Shown piece by piece: positions 16,194 through 26,911 of a stretch of 64,000 nucleotides of DNA. The stretch lies in NCBI RefSeq assembly GCF_000421545.1, contig NZ_ATXF01000009.1, positions 186,001 to 250,000 on the forward strand, written 5' to 3'. Positions within the stretch are counted from its first letter, which is position 1. Each line of letters begins with the position of its first letter. Origin of the DNA: Agromyces italicus DSM 16388. Lineage in GTDB: Bacteria; Actinomycetota; Actinomycetes; Actinomycetales; Microbacteriaceae. The notes under the pieces were generated by a model that had not been told where the DNA came from, made no database searches, and was given only the letters and a program-made list of their open reading frames with translations. The position numbers and the translations under genes were made by a program.

Positions 16194-16446
16194 TTATCGC
16201 TCGGCTGAACGGCGGGATGATTCCGCCACGAGGTTCCGGGCATGCTCGACCAGCGCCGCAGCCGCCTGCTGTCGCACGAACGACAAGCGCATCGTCGTGG
16301 TTCCCGCTCCTCGAGCACTCACCGAGGACGACGCCGCAGATCACATCCGAAGCCGCGATGCCGGCGTTCACGGCGTTGGAGCCGGCGACCTTCCATGAGG
16401 CGACATCTTCCTCGCCAAGATACAGATCTGCGGCATCGAGAAGCCC
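16194..16446 (-). pseudogene. truncated HEPN-like protein gene
   Basis: Reading leftward from the nrdF stop, one frame gives LLDAADLYLGEEDVASWK and NAVNAGIAASDVICGVVLGE, then CSRSGNHDDA. The sequence continues in a shifted frame as FVRQQAAAALVEHARNLVAE and SSRRSAER before TAA at 16194-16196. The NAV-AGIAASD-ICG-LG-RS-G--H pattern and the C-terminal helix resemble a family of small HEPN-like actinobacterial proteins I recognise only from memory. The N terminus and the middle are missing. Its 5' edge abuts the nrdF stop codon. Confidence 0.5.
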
Positions 16447-17505
<1,059 letters not shown>

Positions 17506-17545
17506 CTAGTGGGTCTCGATACGCTTCGCTACTCGACCACCGGAG
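17506..17545. repeat. intergenic inverted repeat, GGTCTCGATACG family
   Basis: GGGTCTCGATACGC, TTCGCTACTCG then ACCACCGG between nrdE and nrdF. The same word pair (GGTCTCGATACG and its partner CGAGTAG/ACCACCG) recurs at 20135-20172, and looser relatives at 40151-40187 and 56350-56451. I read it as a small dispersed intergenic repeat typical of this bacterial family. Confidence 0.6.
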
Positions 17546-17556
17546 GCTGAGCGGCG

Positions 17557-19683
17557 CTACAGCGCGCAGCTGACGCACATCTCGAGCTCGGTGCCTTCGA
17601 GGGCCATCTGGCGCAGACGGATGTAGTAGATCGTCTTGATCCCCTTCTTCCACGCGTAGATCTGTGCGCGGTTGATGTCGCGGGTCGTCGCCGTGTCCTT
17701 GAAGAACAGGGTGAGCGAGAGGCCCTGGTCGACGTGCTGCGTCGCCGCGGCGTAGGTGTCGATGACCTTCTCGTAGCCGATCTCGTACGCGTCCTGGTAG
17801 TACTCCAGGTTGTCGTTCGTCATGAAGGCCGCCGGGTAGTACACGCGCCCGAGCTTGCCCTCCTTGCGGATCTCGATCTTCGACGCGATCGGGTGGATCG
17901 ACGCCGTCGAGTTGTTGATGTACGAGATCGAGCCGGTCGGCGGCACCGCCTGCAGGTTCTGGTTGTAGATGCCGTGCTCCTGGATGGAGGCCTTGAGCTC
18001 CTGCCAGTCCTGCTGCGTCGGGATGTGCACGCCGGCGTCGGCGAAGAGCTGCGTGACCTTCGCGGTCTCGGGCACCCACGCGGCATCCGTGTACTTGTCG
18101 AAGAACTCGCCCGACGCGTACTTCGAGTCGGCGAAGCCGTCGAAGGTCTCGCCGCGCTCGATCGAGATCTTGTTCGACGCGCGCAGCGCGTGGAACAGCA
18201 CCGTGTAGAAGTATATGTTCGTGAAGTCGATGCCCTCTTCGGACCCGTAGAAGATGCGCTCGCGGGCGAGGTAGCCGTGCAGGTTCATCTGGCCGAGGCC
18301 GATGGCGTGCGACTTGTCGTTGCCGTCTTCGATGGATCGGACCGAGGAGATGTGGCTCTGGTTCGACACCGAGGTGAGGCCGCGGATGGCGGTCTCGACG
18401 GTCTTGCCGAAGTCGGGCGAGTCCATCGTGAGGGCGATGTTCAGCGAACCGAGGTTGCAGCTGATGTCCTTGCCGATCTGGTCGTACGAGAGGTCTTCGT
18501 TGTACGTGGTCGGCGTGTTCACCTGCAGGATCTCGGAGCAGAGGTTCGACATGTTGATGCGGCCCTTGATCGGGTTCGCCTTGTTCACCGTGTCCTCGAA
18601 CACGATGTAGGGGTAGCCCGACTCGAACTGGATCTCGGCGATCGTCTGGAAGAACTCGCGCGCGTTGATCTTCGTCTTCTTGATGCGCGGGTTGTCGACC
18701 ATCTCGCGGTAGTGCTCGGTGATCGGCACGTCGCCGAAGGGCTTGCCGTAGACCTTCTCGACGTCGTACGGCGAGAACAGGTACATGTCCTCGTTGTTCT
18801 TCGCGAGCTCGAAGGTGATGTCGGGCACGACGACGCCGAGCGACAGCGTCTTGATGCGGATCTTCTCGTCGGCGTTCTCGCGCTTCGTGTCGAGGAACCG
18901 CATGATGTCGGGGTGGTGCGCCGAGAGGTACACCGCGCCGGCGCCCTGGCGGGCACCCAGCTGGTTCGCGTAGCTGAAGCTGTCTTCGAGCAGCTTCATC
19001 ACGGGGATGATGCCCGACGACTGGTTCTCGATCTGCTTGATCGGGGCACCAGACTCGCGCACGTTCGAGAGCAGGAGCGCCACGCCGCCGCCGCGCTTCG
19101 AGAGCTGCAGCGCCGAGTTGATGCCGCGGGCGATCGACTCCATGTTGTCTTCGATGCGGAGGAGGAAGCACGAGACGAGCTCGCCGCGCTGCGCCTTGCC
19201 CGTGTTGAGGAAGGTCGGGGTCGCCGGCTGGAAGCGGCCGCCGATGATCTCTTCGACCAGGTCGATCGCGAGCTGCTCGTCGCCCTGCGCGAGGCCGAGC
19301 GCGGTCATCACGACGCGGTCTTCGAAGCGCTCGAGGTAGCGCTTGCCGTCGAAGGTCTTCAGCGTGTAGCTCGTGTAGTACTTGAACGCGCCGAGGAACG
19401 TCTCGAAGCGGAACTTCTTCGAGTACGCCAGGTCGTTGAGCTTCTGGATGAACGCGAAGTCGTACTGCGCGATGACCTCGGGCTCGTAGTACTCCTTCTC
19501 GACGAGGTAGTCGAGACGCTCCTTGAGCGAGTGGAAGAAGACCGTGTTCTGGTTGACATGCTGGAGGAAGTACTCGCGCGCCGCCTCACGGTCTTTCTCG
19601 AACTGGATCTCGCCGTTCTCGCCGTACAGGTTCAGCATCGCGTTGAGCGAGTGATAGTCCATCGCCGTGCGCGGGGCCTCCAT
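17557..19683 (-). CDS. nrdE: class Ib ribonucleoside-diphosphate reductase, alpha subunit
   Basis: A 708-residue catalytic subunit that reduces ribonucleoside diphosphates. The redox Cys lies in [13 protein letters not shown], its partner in [12 protein letters not shown], and the C-terminal shuttle is EMCVSCAL, re-reduced by NrdH. Other landmarks are [15 protein letters not shown] and [19 protein letters not shown]. The ATG at 19683 ([17 protein letters not shown]) fits the usual family length; a TTG at 19722 would add 13 residues and overlap nrdI. There is no ATP-cone domain at the N terminus, as expected for class Ib. Confidence 0.96.
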   Translation of the reverse strand: MEAPRTAMDYHSLNAMLNLYGENGEIQFEKDREAAREYFLQHVNQNTVFFHSLKERLDYLVEKEYYEPEVIAQYDFAFIQKLNDLAYSKKFRFETFLGAFKYYTSYTLKTFDGKRYLERFEDRVVMTALGLAQGDEQLAIDLVEEIIGGRFQPATPTFLNTGKAQRGELVSCFLLRIEDNMESIARGINSALQLSKRGGGVALLLSNVRESGAPIKQIENQSSGIIPVMKLLEDSFSYANQLGARQGAGAVYLSAHHPDIMRFLDTKRENADEKIRIKTLSLGVVVPDITFELAKNNEDMYLFSPYDVEKVYGKPFGDVPITEHYREMVDNPRIKKTKINAREFFQTIAEIQFESGYPYIVFEDTVNKANPIKGRINMSNLCSEILQVNTPTTYNEDLSYDQIGKDISCNLGSLNIALTMDSPDFGKTVETAIRGLTSVSNQSHISSVRSIEDGNDKSHAIGLGQMNLHGYLARERIFYGSEEGIDFTNIYFYTVLFHALRASNKISIERGETFDGFADSKYASGEFFDKYTDAAWVPETAKVTQLFADAGVHIPTQQDWQELKASIQEHGIYNQNLQAVPPTGSISYINNSTASIHPIASKIEIRKEGKLGRVYYPAAFMTNDNLEYYQDAYEIGYEKVIDTYAAATQHVDQGLSLTLFFKDTATTRDINRAQIYAWKKGIKTIYYIRLRQMALEGTELEMCVSCAL

Positions 19684-19688
19684 GAGGG

Positions 19689-20108
19689 CTACGCCGTCCG
19701 TTGCTGCTGCTGACTTCGCCAAAATGCGTCCAATCCATCGTCGACGGCGCGAACGTCGTCTGGGGTTCCGAATACTTCGAAGCGGTAGAGGTGCGGTACC
19801 CCGGTCTTCGCGGCGATGATGTCGCCGGCCAGACCGAAGGCCGACCCGAAGTTGGTGTTGCCTGCGCTGATCACGCCTCGGATGAGTGCGCGATTGCGCT
19901 CGTCGTTGAGAAATCTGATGACCTGCTTCGGCACGGCGCCTTTGCCGTCGCCGCCGCCGTAGGTCGGCACCACGAGCACGAACGGCTCGTCGGCCTGGAG
20001 AGCCGGCTCCCGGGCGTGCAGCGGAATGCGCGCAGCCGGGCGACCCAGCTTCTCGATGAAGCGCTTGGTGTTGCCCGAGACGCTCGAGAAGTAGACCAGT
20101 TTCGTCAT
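19689..20108 (-). CDS. nrdI: flavodoxin-like class Ib RNR maturation protein
   Basis: A 139-residue flavoprotein with the FMN loop [28 protein letters not shown] and [17 protein letters not shown]. NrdI delivers oxidant to NrdF for assembly of the manganese-tyrosyl radical. The C terminus ends in a Gln run (RSQQQQRTA). It is the second gene of the operon, 5 bp from nrdE (overlapping if the TTG start of nrdE is used). Confidence 0.95.
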   Translation of the reverse strand: MTKLVYFSSVSGNTKRFIEKLGRPAARIPLHAREPALQADEPFVLVVPTYGGGDGKGAVPKQVIRFLNDERNRALIRGVISAGNTNFGSAFGLAGDIIAAKTGVPHLYRFEVFGTPDDVRAVDDGLDAFWRSQQQQRTA

Positions 20109-20134
20109 GATGCCTCCCCTCGCCGGTGGGACTC

Positions 20135-20172
20135 GGTGGTCGAGTAGGCGCCCCAGCGCCGTATCGAGACCC
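20135..20172. repeat. intergenic hairpin repeat between nrdH and nrdI
   Basis: GGTGGTCGAGTAGGCG and CGCCGTATCGAGACC form an imperfect hairpin. It shares both halves with the repeat at 17506-17545 in opposite arrangement, so two copies of one repeat family bracket nrdI and nrdE. It may also lower or process the transcript between nrdH and nrdI. Confidence 0.6.
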
Positions 20173-20181
20173 CGTGCCCGA

Positions 20182-20415
20182 CTAGGCGAGTCGCGAGGCG
20201 AGTTCGTCGATCTTGTCGGGGCGGAAGCCCGACCAGTGGTCTTCGTCGGTGATCACGACGGGGGCCTGCAGGTAGCCGAGCTCCTTGACCTGGGCGAGCG
20301 CGTTCTCGTCGGCCGAGAGGTCGAGCACCTCGTACTCGATGCCCTTGCTGTCGAGAGCGCGATACGTCGCGTTGCACTGGACGCAGGAAGGCTTCGTGTA
20401 GACCGTGACCGTCAT
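20182..20415 (-). CDS. nrdH: glutaredoxin-like protein NrdH
   Basis: A 77-residue redoxin with the CVQC active site ([15 protein letters not shown]) and the NrdH-specific C-terminal [11 protein letters not shown]. It is the electron donor for NrdE, itself reduced by thioredoxin reductase. The ATG at 20415 follows GAGGGG on the coding strand; longer in-frame extensions contain no homology and cross the promoter. First gene of nrdHIEF. Confidence 0.95.
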   Translation of the reverse strand: MTVTVYTKPSCVQCNATYRALDSKGIEYEVLDLSADENALAQVKELGYLQAPVVITDEDHWSGFRPDKIDELASRLA

Positions 20416-20477
20416 GGTTTTCCCCTCGTTCCCGGGCTTTTCAAGGCCCATCCCCCGTATTGCTGATTGACACTTCA

Positions 20478-20525
20478 ATACTACATCTAGTGCCCTCGGA
20501 ACTGAACCGCCACAACATGATGTAG
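20478..20525. promoter_or_regulatory. pair of NrdR-type boxes and nrdHIEF promoter
   Basis: Two 16-bp sites, ATACTACATCTAGTGC (20478-20493) and CCACAACATGATGTAG (20510-20525), match the NrdR consensus (acaCwAtATaTwGtgt) and are 32 bp apart start to start, three helical turns, the usual spacing. On the minus strand TTCAGT, a 17-bp spacer and TAGTAT overlap the first box, giving a plausible promoter for nrdH. NrdR would repress the operon when dATP is high. Confidence 0.75.
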
Positions 20526-20834
20526 TTACAGTCGTGTAGTTATCCACCGAGTTCTCCACCGGTTGTGAACAACGGATGTCGCGATGATCGGCCTGTTTAC
20601 GCGGGCGCCGGGCGGTTATCCACAGACGAACGAAAACGAGATCGCACGGCTGTGGATGAACGCCCCCGGCGTGTCGCGTCGCACGACACTTGGGGGCACT
20701 CGGATGCCGCAACCCCTACATGTGGTGTTGTGCTCCCACCATCCCACCATCCCACCATTCCATCACCCACCGACATCGGCGGGGCGGCGCACGGCGGGTT
20801 GTGCGCGACCGGGCGAACCCACCGCGTCGAACGA

Positions 20835-21410
20835 TCAGGCCTTCGCGGCCTTCGCCGCCGCCTTGGCCGCCTGCTTCGTGGCGCGCACCTTCGCAAGCGA
20901 CTCGGGGCTCACGATGTCGGCGACCGAGGAGAACGAGCCCTCGTCGCCGTACGCCCCCGCTGCTTCGCGCCAACCCGACGCGTCGAGCCCGCATTGCTTG
21001 CCGAGCAGCGCGAGGAAGATCTTCGCCTTCTGCTCGCCGAAGCCGGGCAGCGCCTTCAGTCGCTTCAGCACTTCGGCACCTGACGGTCCCCCCGCGGTCC
21101 AGATCGCCGTCGCATCGCCTCCCCAGTCGTCGCGCACGGCGGCGGCGAGCGCCTGCACCCGCCCGGCCATCGACCCCGGGTATCGATGCACGGCGGGAGT
21201 CTCTTTGAACGCATCGACCACGCGCTCGGGATCGGCCGCGGCGAGCTCGGCGGGGTCGATCGTGCCGAGCCGCTCGCGGATCTTCTCGGGCCCGGCGAAG
21301 GCCGTCTCCATCGCGACCTGCTGATCGAGCAGCATGCCGGTCAGCAGCGCGAACGCGTCGTTCGAGAGCAGCTCGTCGGCCGCCTTGTCCCCCGTGATGT
21401 GCAGTGCCAT
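20835..21410 (-). CDS. HhH-GPD-type DNA glycosylase
   Basis: A 191-residue base-excision repair protein. The N-terminal part contains LLTGMLLDQQVAMETAFAGP and a central helix-hairpin-helix LKALPGFGEQKAKIFLALLG, followed by KQCGLDASGW. The C terminus is a Lys/Ala-rich tail (KQAAKAAAKAAKA) that may aid DNA binding. It probably removes damaged bases; the lesion is not predictable. Start ATG 21410 (MALHITG) is chosen because GAGG lies 9 bp upstream; ATG 21419 is an alternative. Divergent from the transglutaminase-like gene. Confidence 0.82.
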   Translation of the reverse strand: MALHITGDKAADELLSNDAFALLTGMLLDQQVAMETAFAGPEKIRERLGTIDPAELAAADPERVVDAFKETPAVHRYPGSMAGRVQALAAAVRDDWGGDATAIWTAGGPSGAEVLKRLKALPGFGEQKAKIFLALLGKQCGLDASGWREAAGAYGDEGSFSSVADIVSPESLAKVRATKQAAKAAAKAAKA

Positions 21411-21501
21411 GCGTTCCATCCTCGCACCGGACGTCGCGAATCGACGTGCGTCGCGTGAGAGGCTGAGGTCTGTTTGCGTCCTTCCCTCCCGAGGAGCCCC
21501 G

Positions 21502-23757
21502 GTGACCGATCCCACCCTTCCGCCCGCGGCATGGCATCCCGACCCGAGCGGGGCGCCGCAGCTCCGTTTCTGGAATGGGCGGGAATGGACCGATCATGTC
21601 GCCCCGCTGCCGGGCGGGCGGCCGCTCGCCCCGTCGGCACCTGCACCGGCGGCCGCTCCGATCGTCGAACCGCTCACCGGTCGACGACGCCGCGGCCCGA
21701 TCATCGCGTGGGTCGCGGCAGGGGCCGCACTGCTGCTCGGCGGCGGCACTGCTCTCGCGTTCGGCATACCCGCGATGATGGGCGCGGCGACCGCAACGCC
21801 CGAGGGCGCCGATCCTCGCTACGCCTACGCCCAGCCGCTCCTCGAACTCGATCGCGATCACGAGTTCGAGATCCCGGCCGAATACGATCTCGAGGCGGTC
21901 GCCGGCGAACACACCGAGGTGCTCGACAACGGCGTGTTCGACTCGTCGTTCGCCGTCGCCGTGTACACCGACGCCGCGCTCACCCGACGCGCCTCCTACT
22001 ATGCCTTCCAGCACAAACCCGGTGAGCCGATCAGCATCTACTCGGCCGAGCTTTCGACCGCGCACCGGATCATCGACGTCGAGACCGGCGCAGGCGGCGA
22101 CGAGGTGCGGGTGAAGACGGAGGAGCTCTCCCGATGGGGACTCTCCCCGAGCTACTATCTCGTGCAACGCCTCGATGCGCGCGGTGAGCCGCTCGCGAAA
22201 CCGATCGTGACGAAGTTCACCGTCAAGCAGCAGCTCGCCGCGCCGAGTGTCACGATCGACGCAACGCTCCCGGGCGGCGAGATCGCCCTGAACTGGAGTG
22301 AGATCGACGGTGCCGACGAGTATCTCGTCGTCGCGACCAGACGGTCCGCCGACTTCCTCGGCGGCGACGTCAGCCAGGTACTGGCCACCACCAGCCAGAC
22401 GGAGTGGTCGAGTGATGACCTCGCCCTCACGGCCGGCGATGATCGCCCGTGGGTGCTCAGTCAGAATGAGGCGCTGCGCCAGTTCAGGGGCGACAGCGAG
22501 GATGGCGAGGTCAGCGGTGCTTCGTTCACCGACACTTCGGATGCCTACACCATCGGCGTGATCGCACGCGATGGCGAGAAGTTCTCTCCGATGCTCGACC
22601 ATGACCTGGTCGAGATCGCCGGCGCGCTTCCCTACGAGATCGCGCACAGCACGGCACAGGTGACCCAGCGCTACGACTCCGACAAGTGCGCCACCGGGCT
22701 CGACGAGATCTCGCCCTCGTTCTTCTACACCTCGCTCGATGGGCGCACCCGAGCGGCCGTCGCCGAGATCGACGAGGGTTACCTCGGAGAACTGGGCGGC
22801 TGTTGGCGGCTCGCCCTCACCGGTCAGGGCACGCGCCTCGGCGACTTCCTCTGGGTCGACAAGGAAGCGGTACCCGACCCCGCCCCGCTGATCGCCGAGT
22901 TCAATGCGGCCGCCCGCGCCGCTGCACCTCCGACGGGTGATCAGTCGCTCATCATCGCGCGAGAGGCGCTCGACACCGCCGAGGAGGCGATGACGACCGC
23001 TCCGCCGACGGAGTACCCGATCTTCGGCAGTTCGCCGATGGTGCGCTACCTCGGCCAGCACTTCGTCGGCCAGACCCGGATGATCGACCTCAGCGAGTAC
23101 ACCTCGGCGCTCGGCGCGCCCGACCCGTACGACGCGATCCACGAGGCCATCGAGCAGAACCCCTACGCGCCGCGCATCGAGAACCTCGTCCTGTCACCTG
23201 ACGGCACGCGGATCAGCGTGACCTACCACGGCGCCCGGAGCGAGAACACCGCGACGCAGGCGGCGATCGCGACCAAGGTCGACGAGGTCGTGTCCTCGGT
23301 GGTGGACCCGAGCACGAGCGACGCCGACAAGGCGATCGCGCTCAACGACTGGCTCATCGGCAACGCCGAGTACGACCACGACTCGTTCGACCTGCTGATG
23401 GCCTCCCCCGACAAGCAGGTACCCGACGGCCGAGAGTACGCCTGGTCGCCCGAGGGTGTGCTGCTCCGAGGCGCCGGCGTCTGTGCGAGCTACGCGGGCG
23501 CGTTCAAGCTGCTCGCCGAGGCCGCCGGTCTCGAGACGGTCGTCGTGCGGGGCGATGTGCTGTCGGGAGGCCCGCACGCCTGGAACAAGGTCAGAATCGA
23601 CGGCGCCTGGCGCGCGGTCGATCCGACGTGGAACGACTCGCCCGACCCGAATCGATACCTGCTCATCTCCGATGCCGGGTTCACCGACGCCGCGGAGCGG
23701 GTCGAGGATGGCCTTTGGATGCTCGACGGCGCCCTCGCGGACTACGCGGCCCGATAG
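21502..23757 (+). CDS. DUF2510 / transglutaminase-domain membrane protein
   Basis: A 751-residue protein. A DUF2510 module occupies about residues 8-35 (AAWHPDPSGAPQLRFWNG, REWTDHV), then a Pro/Ala linker and one transmembrane helix (about 66-88, PIIAWVAAGAALLLGGGTAL). The large extracellular region contains a beta-sandwich-like segment, and the C-terminal transglutaminase-like domain has the Cys-His-Asp triad in GAGVCASYAGAF, GPHAWNKVRI and AVDPTWND. Such domains in bacteria act mostly as proteases or crosslinkers at the cell surface. The GTG at 21502 follows CGAGGAG. I know no name for this architecture; the function is unassigned. Confidence 0.8.
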   Translation: MTDPTLPPAAWHPDPSGAPQLRFWNGREWTDHVAPLPGGRPLAPSAPAPAAAPIVEPLTGRRRRGPIIAWVAAGAALLLGGGTALAFGIPAMMGAATATPEGADPRYAYAQPLLELDRDHEFEIPAEYDLEAVAGEHTEVLDNGVFDSSFAVAVYTDAALTRRASYYAFQHKPGEPISIYSAELSTAHRIIDVETGAGGDEVRVKTEELSRWGLSPSYYLVQRLDARGEPLAKPIVTKFTVKQQLAAPSVTIDATLPGGEIALNWSEIDGADEYLVVATRRSADFLGGDVSQVLATTSQTEWSSDDLALTAGDDRPWVLSQNEALRQFRGDSEDGEVSGASFTDTSDAYTIGVIARDGEKFSPMLDHDLVEIAGALPYEIAHSTAQVTQRYDSDKCATGLDEISPSFFYTSLDGRTRAAVAEIDEGYLGELGGCWRLALTGQGTRLGDFLWVDKEAVPDPAPLIAEFNAAARAAAPPTGDQSLIIAREALDTAEEAMTTAPPTEYPIFGSSPMVRYLGQHFVGQTRMIDLSEYTSALGAPDPYDAIHEAIEQNPYAPRIENLVLSPDGTRISVTYHGARSENTATQAAIATKVDEVVSSVVDPSTSDADKAIALNDWLIGNAEYDHDSFDLLMASPDKQVPDGREYAWSPEGVLLRGAGVCASYAGAFKLLAEAAGLETVVVRGDVLSGGPHAWNKVRIDGAWRAVDPTWNDSPDPNRYLLISDAGFTDAAERVEDGLWMLDGALADYAAR

Positions 23758-23851
23758 CGGGCACCGGAATCGTGACCGGGGTCGCGGATGTCGGCGGTCG
23801 GTGGTGGAATGACCCCGACCCGGATTCACCGACGAGACGGAGCAGCGCACC

Positions 23852-24268
23852 ATGTCACTCGAGATGGACGTCAAGATCGAACTCATCCACGTGCCCGTGA
23901 CCGACGTCGACCGCGCAAAAGCCTTCTACGTCGAGCAGTGCGGCTTCAACGCCGACCACGACACCCGCGTGAGCGACACGATGCGCTTCGTGCAGATCAC
24001 CCCGCCGGGCTCGGCATGCTCGATCGCCTTCGGCGAGGGCCTCGGGGGCACGATCGAGCCGGGTGGGCTCGACGTGATCCAGGCCGTCATCGCCGATGCC
24101 GACGCGGCGCTCGCACAGCTGCGCGCGGCGGGCGTCGATGCGGAGGGTGTCGACGAACAAGCCTGGGGCCGGTTCGTCACCTTCGCCGATCCCGACGGCA
24201 ACCGGTGGACGCTGCAACAACTGCCCGACTGGTCGCAGCAGCAGCAGCAGCAGACGTCGGGCGACTGA
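23852..24268 (+). CDS. VOC/glyoxalase-superfamily protein
   Basis: A 138-residue VOC protein: MDVKIELIHVPVTDVDRAKA (His in IHVPV), FYVEQCGF, then GLDVIQAVIADADAALAQLR and FVTFADPDGNRWTLQQLP. The C terminus carries a CAG-repeat-encoded run of Gln (QQQQQQ) that could vary by slippage. The enzyme activity is unknown. It ends close to a strong bidirectional hairpin shared with the ChvE-like operon. Confidence 0.8.
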   Translation: MSLEMDVKIELIHVPVTDVDRAKAFYVEQCGFNADHDTRVSDTMRFVQITPPGSACSIAFGEGLGGTIEPGGLDVIQAVIADADAALAQLRAAGVDAEGVDEQAWGRFVTFADPDGNRWTLQQLPDWSQQQQQQTSGD

Positions 24269-24285
24269 ACCCGCCTGCCGCCGAG

Positions 24286-24324
24286 ACGACGACGGCCCCC
24301 GTTCTGAAGAACGGAGGCCGTCGT
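24286..24324. terminator. bidirectional terminator between VOC gene and sugar-binding protein gene
   Basis: ACGACGGCC, a short internal loop and CCGTTCT pair with AGAACGG and GGCCGTCGT. This makes a long stem centred near 24306 between two convergent genes, 20-30 bp from each stop codon. Confidence 0.8.
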
Positions 24325-24347
24325 GCCGTGCGATGCGAAGAGCGCGA

Positions 24348-25463
24348 CTAACCCGCCGCGTTCACGATGTCGAGGAGGTTCGGGTTGTTGGCGTACGCCT
24401 CTGCCGCGTTCGCCTTCGTCACGATCACCGGGGCGAGCAGGAACGCCGGAACGACCTTCACGCCGTTGTCGTACTGCTCGGTGTCGTTCACCTCGGCCTC
24501 TTCACCCTGCTGGAGCTGCTGGATCATCTTGATCGTCTGCTCCACGAGGAGGCTCGTGTCCTTGTTGATGGTCGAGTACTGCTCACCGGCCATGATCGAC
24601 TTCACCGACTCGACCTCGGAGTCCTGACCGGTGACGGTCACCTTCGCGATGTCCTTGCCGGCCTGCTTGGCCGAGGTGATGATCGCGCGGGCGAGGTTGT
24701 CGTTCGGCGAGAGCACGCCGTCGACGTCCTTGTCGGCATAGTTCGCGGCGAGCAGCGAGTCCATGCGGCTCTGCGCGTTCTCGGCCTCCCAGCCCTGCGT
24801 CGCGGTCTGCGCGATGTCGGTCTGGCCCGAGACGACCACGAGGGTGCCGTCGTCGATCTTCGGCTGCAGCACCTCCATGGCGCCGTTGAAGAACACGGCC
24901 GAGTTCGCGTCGTCGGGCGAGCCCGAGAACAGCTCGATGTTCCACGGAGCCTCGTGGCCCGAGCGCTCGGCGAGGCCGTCGAGCAGCGCCTGGCCCTGGA
25001 GCTTGCCGACCTCGAAGTTGTCGAACGCGACGTAGTAGTCGACGTTCTCGGTGTTCTCGATCAGGCGGTCGTACGCGATGATCTTGACGCCGGCGTCGGC
25101 GGCCTGCTGGAGCTGCGTGCCGAGCTGCTTGCCGTCCTTCGCACCGATGACGATGACCTTCGCACCGTTGGTGACCATGGCCGAGATCTGGTTCTGCTGC
25201 TCGGCGACGGTGTTCGAGGCCGGCGCGTACTGCACGTCGCCCGTGAAGCCGGCCTCGCGCAGGCCGTCCTCGAAGAGCCCGCCCGCGAGCACCCAGTTCT
25301 CACTGGTCTTGTCGGGAAGGGCGATGCCGATCGTGGCGTCGGCCGCGAACCCGGCCGAGCCGGACTCGTCACCGGCCTGGCCGCCGCGGTCGGCCGAGCA
25401 GCCCGCGAGCGCGAGCGCCGCGACCGCTGCGACTGCTGCGGCCGTCAGAGTGAGCTTCTTCAT
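24348..25463 (-). CDS. sugar ABC transporter substrate-binding lipoprotein (ChvE-like)
   Basis: A 371-residue lipoprotein. The signal peptide MKKLTLTAAAVAAVAALALA ends in lipobox AGC with Cys22. The type-1 periplasmic binding fold shows GIALPDKTSENWVLAGG, IVIGAKDG, KIIAYDRLIENTENVDYYV, NIELFSGSPDDANS and GVLSPNDNLARAII. These segments match the ChvE/XylF-like multiple-sugar-binding group. It is the last gene of an operon with ATPase and permease genes, and imports an aldopentose or hexose into the cell. Confidence 0.93.
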   Translation of the reverse strand: MKKLTLTAAAVAAVAALALAGCSADRGGQAGDESGSAGFAADATIGIALPDKTSENWVLAGGLFEDGLREAGFTGDVQYAPASNTVAEQQNQISAMVTNGAKVIVIGAKDGKQLGTQLQQAADAGVKIIAYDRLIENTENVDYYVAFDNFEVGKLQGQALLDGLAERSGHEAPWNIELFSGSPDDANSAVFFNGAMEVLQPKIDDGTLVVVSGQTDIAQTATQGWEAENAQSRMDSLLAANYADKDVDGVLSPNDNLARAIITSAKQAGKDIAKVTVTGQDSEVESVKSIMAGEQYSTINKDTSLLVEQTIKMIQQLQQGEEAEVNDTEQYDNGVKVVPAFLLAPVIVTKANAAEAYANNPNLLDIVNAAG

Positions 25464-25559
25464 TGATCATTCACTTTCTCGTTGGGATTGCTGACTTCTC
25501 TTGGAGGGGAAGGGTCGGGGTGGATGCCACGGCGTCGCCGCCGTGGCATCCGTTCGCAC

Positions 25560-26911
25560 TCAGCGCGGCAGGTCGCTCGGCTGGGAGGACTCGTTGGACG
25601 CGACGGTCGGAGCGACGGCGGGGGCCTCGACGGGGGCCTCGGACTCGAGCTTCGCCTTGCGTCGGTTCGACCAGATGCCGAAGATCGACGGCCCGCCCTG
25701 GCGCTTCGACCACACGTCGACCGCGACGGCGAGGAGGAGCACGAGGCCCTTGATGATCTGCACCACGTCGGCTCCGGCGCCGATGAGCTGGAGGCCGTTG
25801 TTCAGGAACGCCATCACGAGACCACCGACGATCGAACCGATCACGGTGCCGATGCCGCCCGAGACCGCGGCGCCGCCGATGAACACGGCCGCGATCGCGT
25901 CGAGCTCCCAGCCGTTGCCGTCCTGCGGACCGGAGGCGGTGGAGCGGGCGACGAAGATCATGCCCGCGAGTGCGGCCAGCACCGACATGTTCATCATCAC
26001 GAAGAAGTCGACCCGGCGGTCCTTCACGCCCGACAGCGTCGCCGCGAGACGGTTGCCGCCGACCGCATAGATGTGGCGGCCGAAGATCGTGTTGTTCGTG
26101 ACGAACGAGTAGACGATCACGAGCACGACGAGGATGATGCCCGAGATGGGGAAGCTCGTGCCGGGGCGGCCGGTCGCGAACAGCCATGCGGCCCAGAGGA
26201 GCACGCCGGCGAGGACGACCACTTTGACGACGCTCACCCAGACCGGCGCCATCTCGGAGCCGAGCTTCTTCTGGGCGCGGCGCAGGCGGAACTCGTTCCA
26301 GACGATCCAGCCCGCGCCGAGCACGCCGAGCAGCATCGTGAGCACGTTGAACGCCAGCGGCAGCGCGAGTTCGGGCAGGTAGCCGGCGCCGATGACGCCG
26401 AACTCCTGCGGGACGGGGGTCGTGGTCGACTGGCCGATGAGCTGGTTGCCGCCGCGGAAGATGAGCATGCCCGCGAGCGTCACGATGAACGCCGGCACCC
26501 CGACGAACGCCACCCAGAAGCCCTGCCAGGCGCCGATCGCCGCGCCGACCGCGAGGCCGAGCACGATCGCGAGCGGCCAGGGCAGGTTCCACTCGGCCAT
26601 CGACTTCGCCACGATGATGCCGGTGAACGCCGCCACCGACCCGACCGAGAGGTCGATGTGGCCCATGATGATGACCATCACCATGCCGATCGCGAGGATC
26701 AGGATGTACGAGTACTGGTTGACGACGTTGATCAGGTTCGTCGGCGAGAGCGTGAGCCCGTCCGTCCAGATCTGGAAGATCACGATGATGACGATCAGGC
26801 TGCCGAGGATGCCGAACTGGCGGAGGCTCGACTGCCCACCGCCGAAGACCTTGCGGATGTCGGCGAGGCCGCCCTTCTTCGGTGGGGTGCTCGCGGGGGT
26901 GCTCGCCGTGC

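Noticed and set aside
17734-19713. 659-codon rightward frame antisense to nrdE
   Set aside because: Composition (Arg, Val, Leu, Asp) is typical of antisense frames in GC-rich genes.
20716-23142. 808-codon leftward open frame
   Set aside because: It runs antisense to the transglutaminase gene and out of frame through the glycosylase gene, with no motif; the real genes explain the region.
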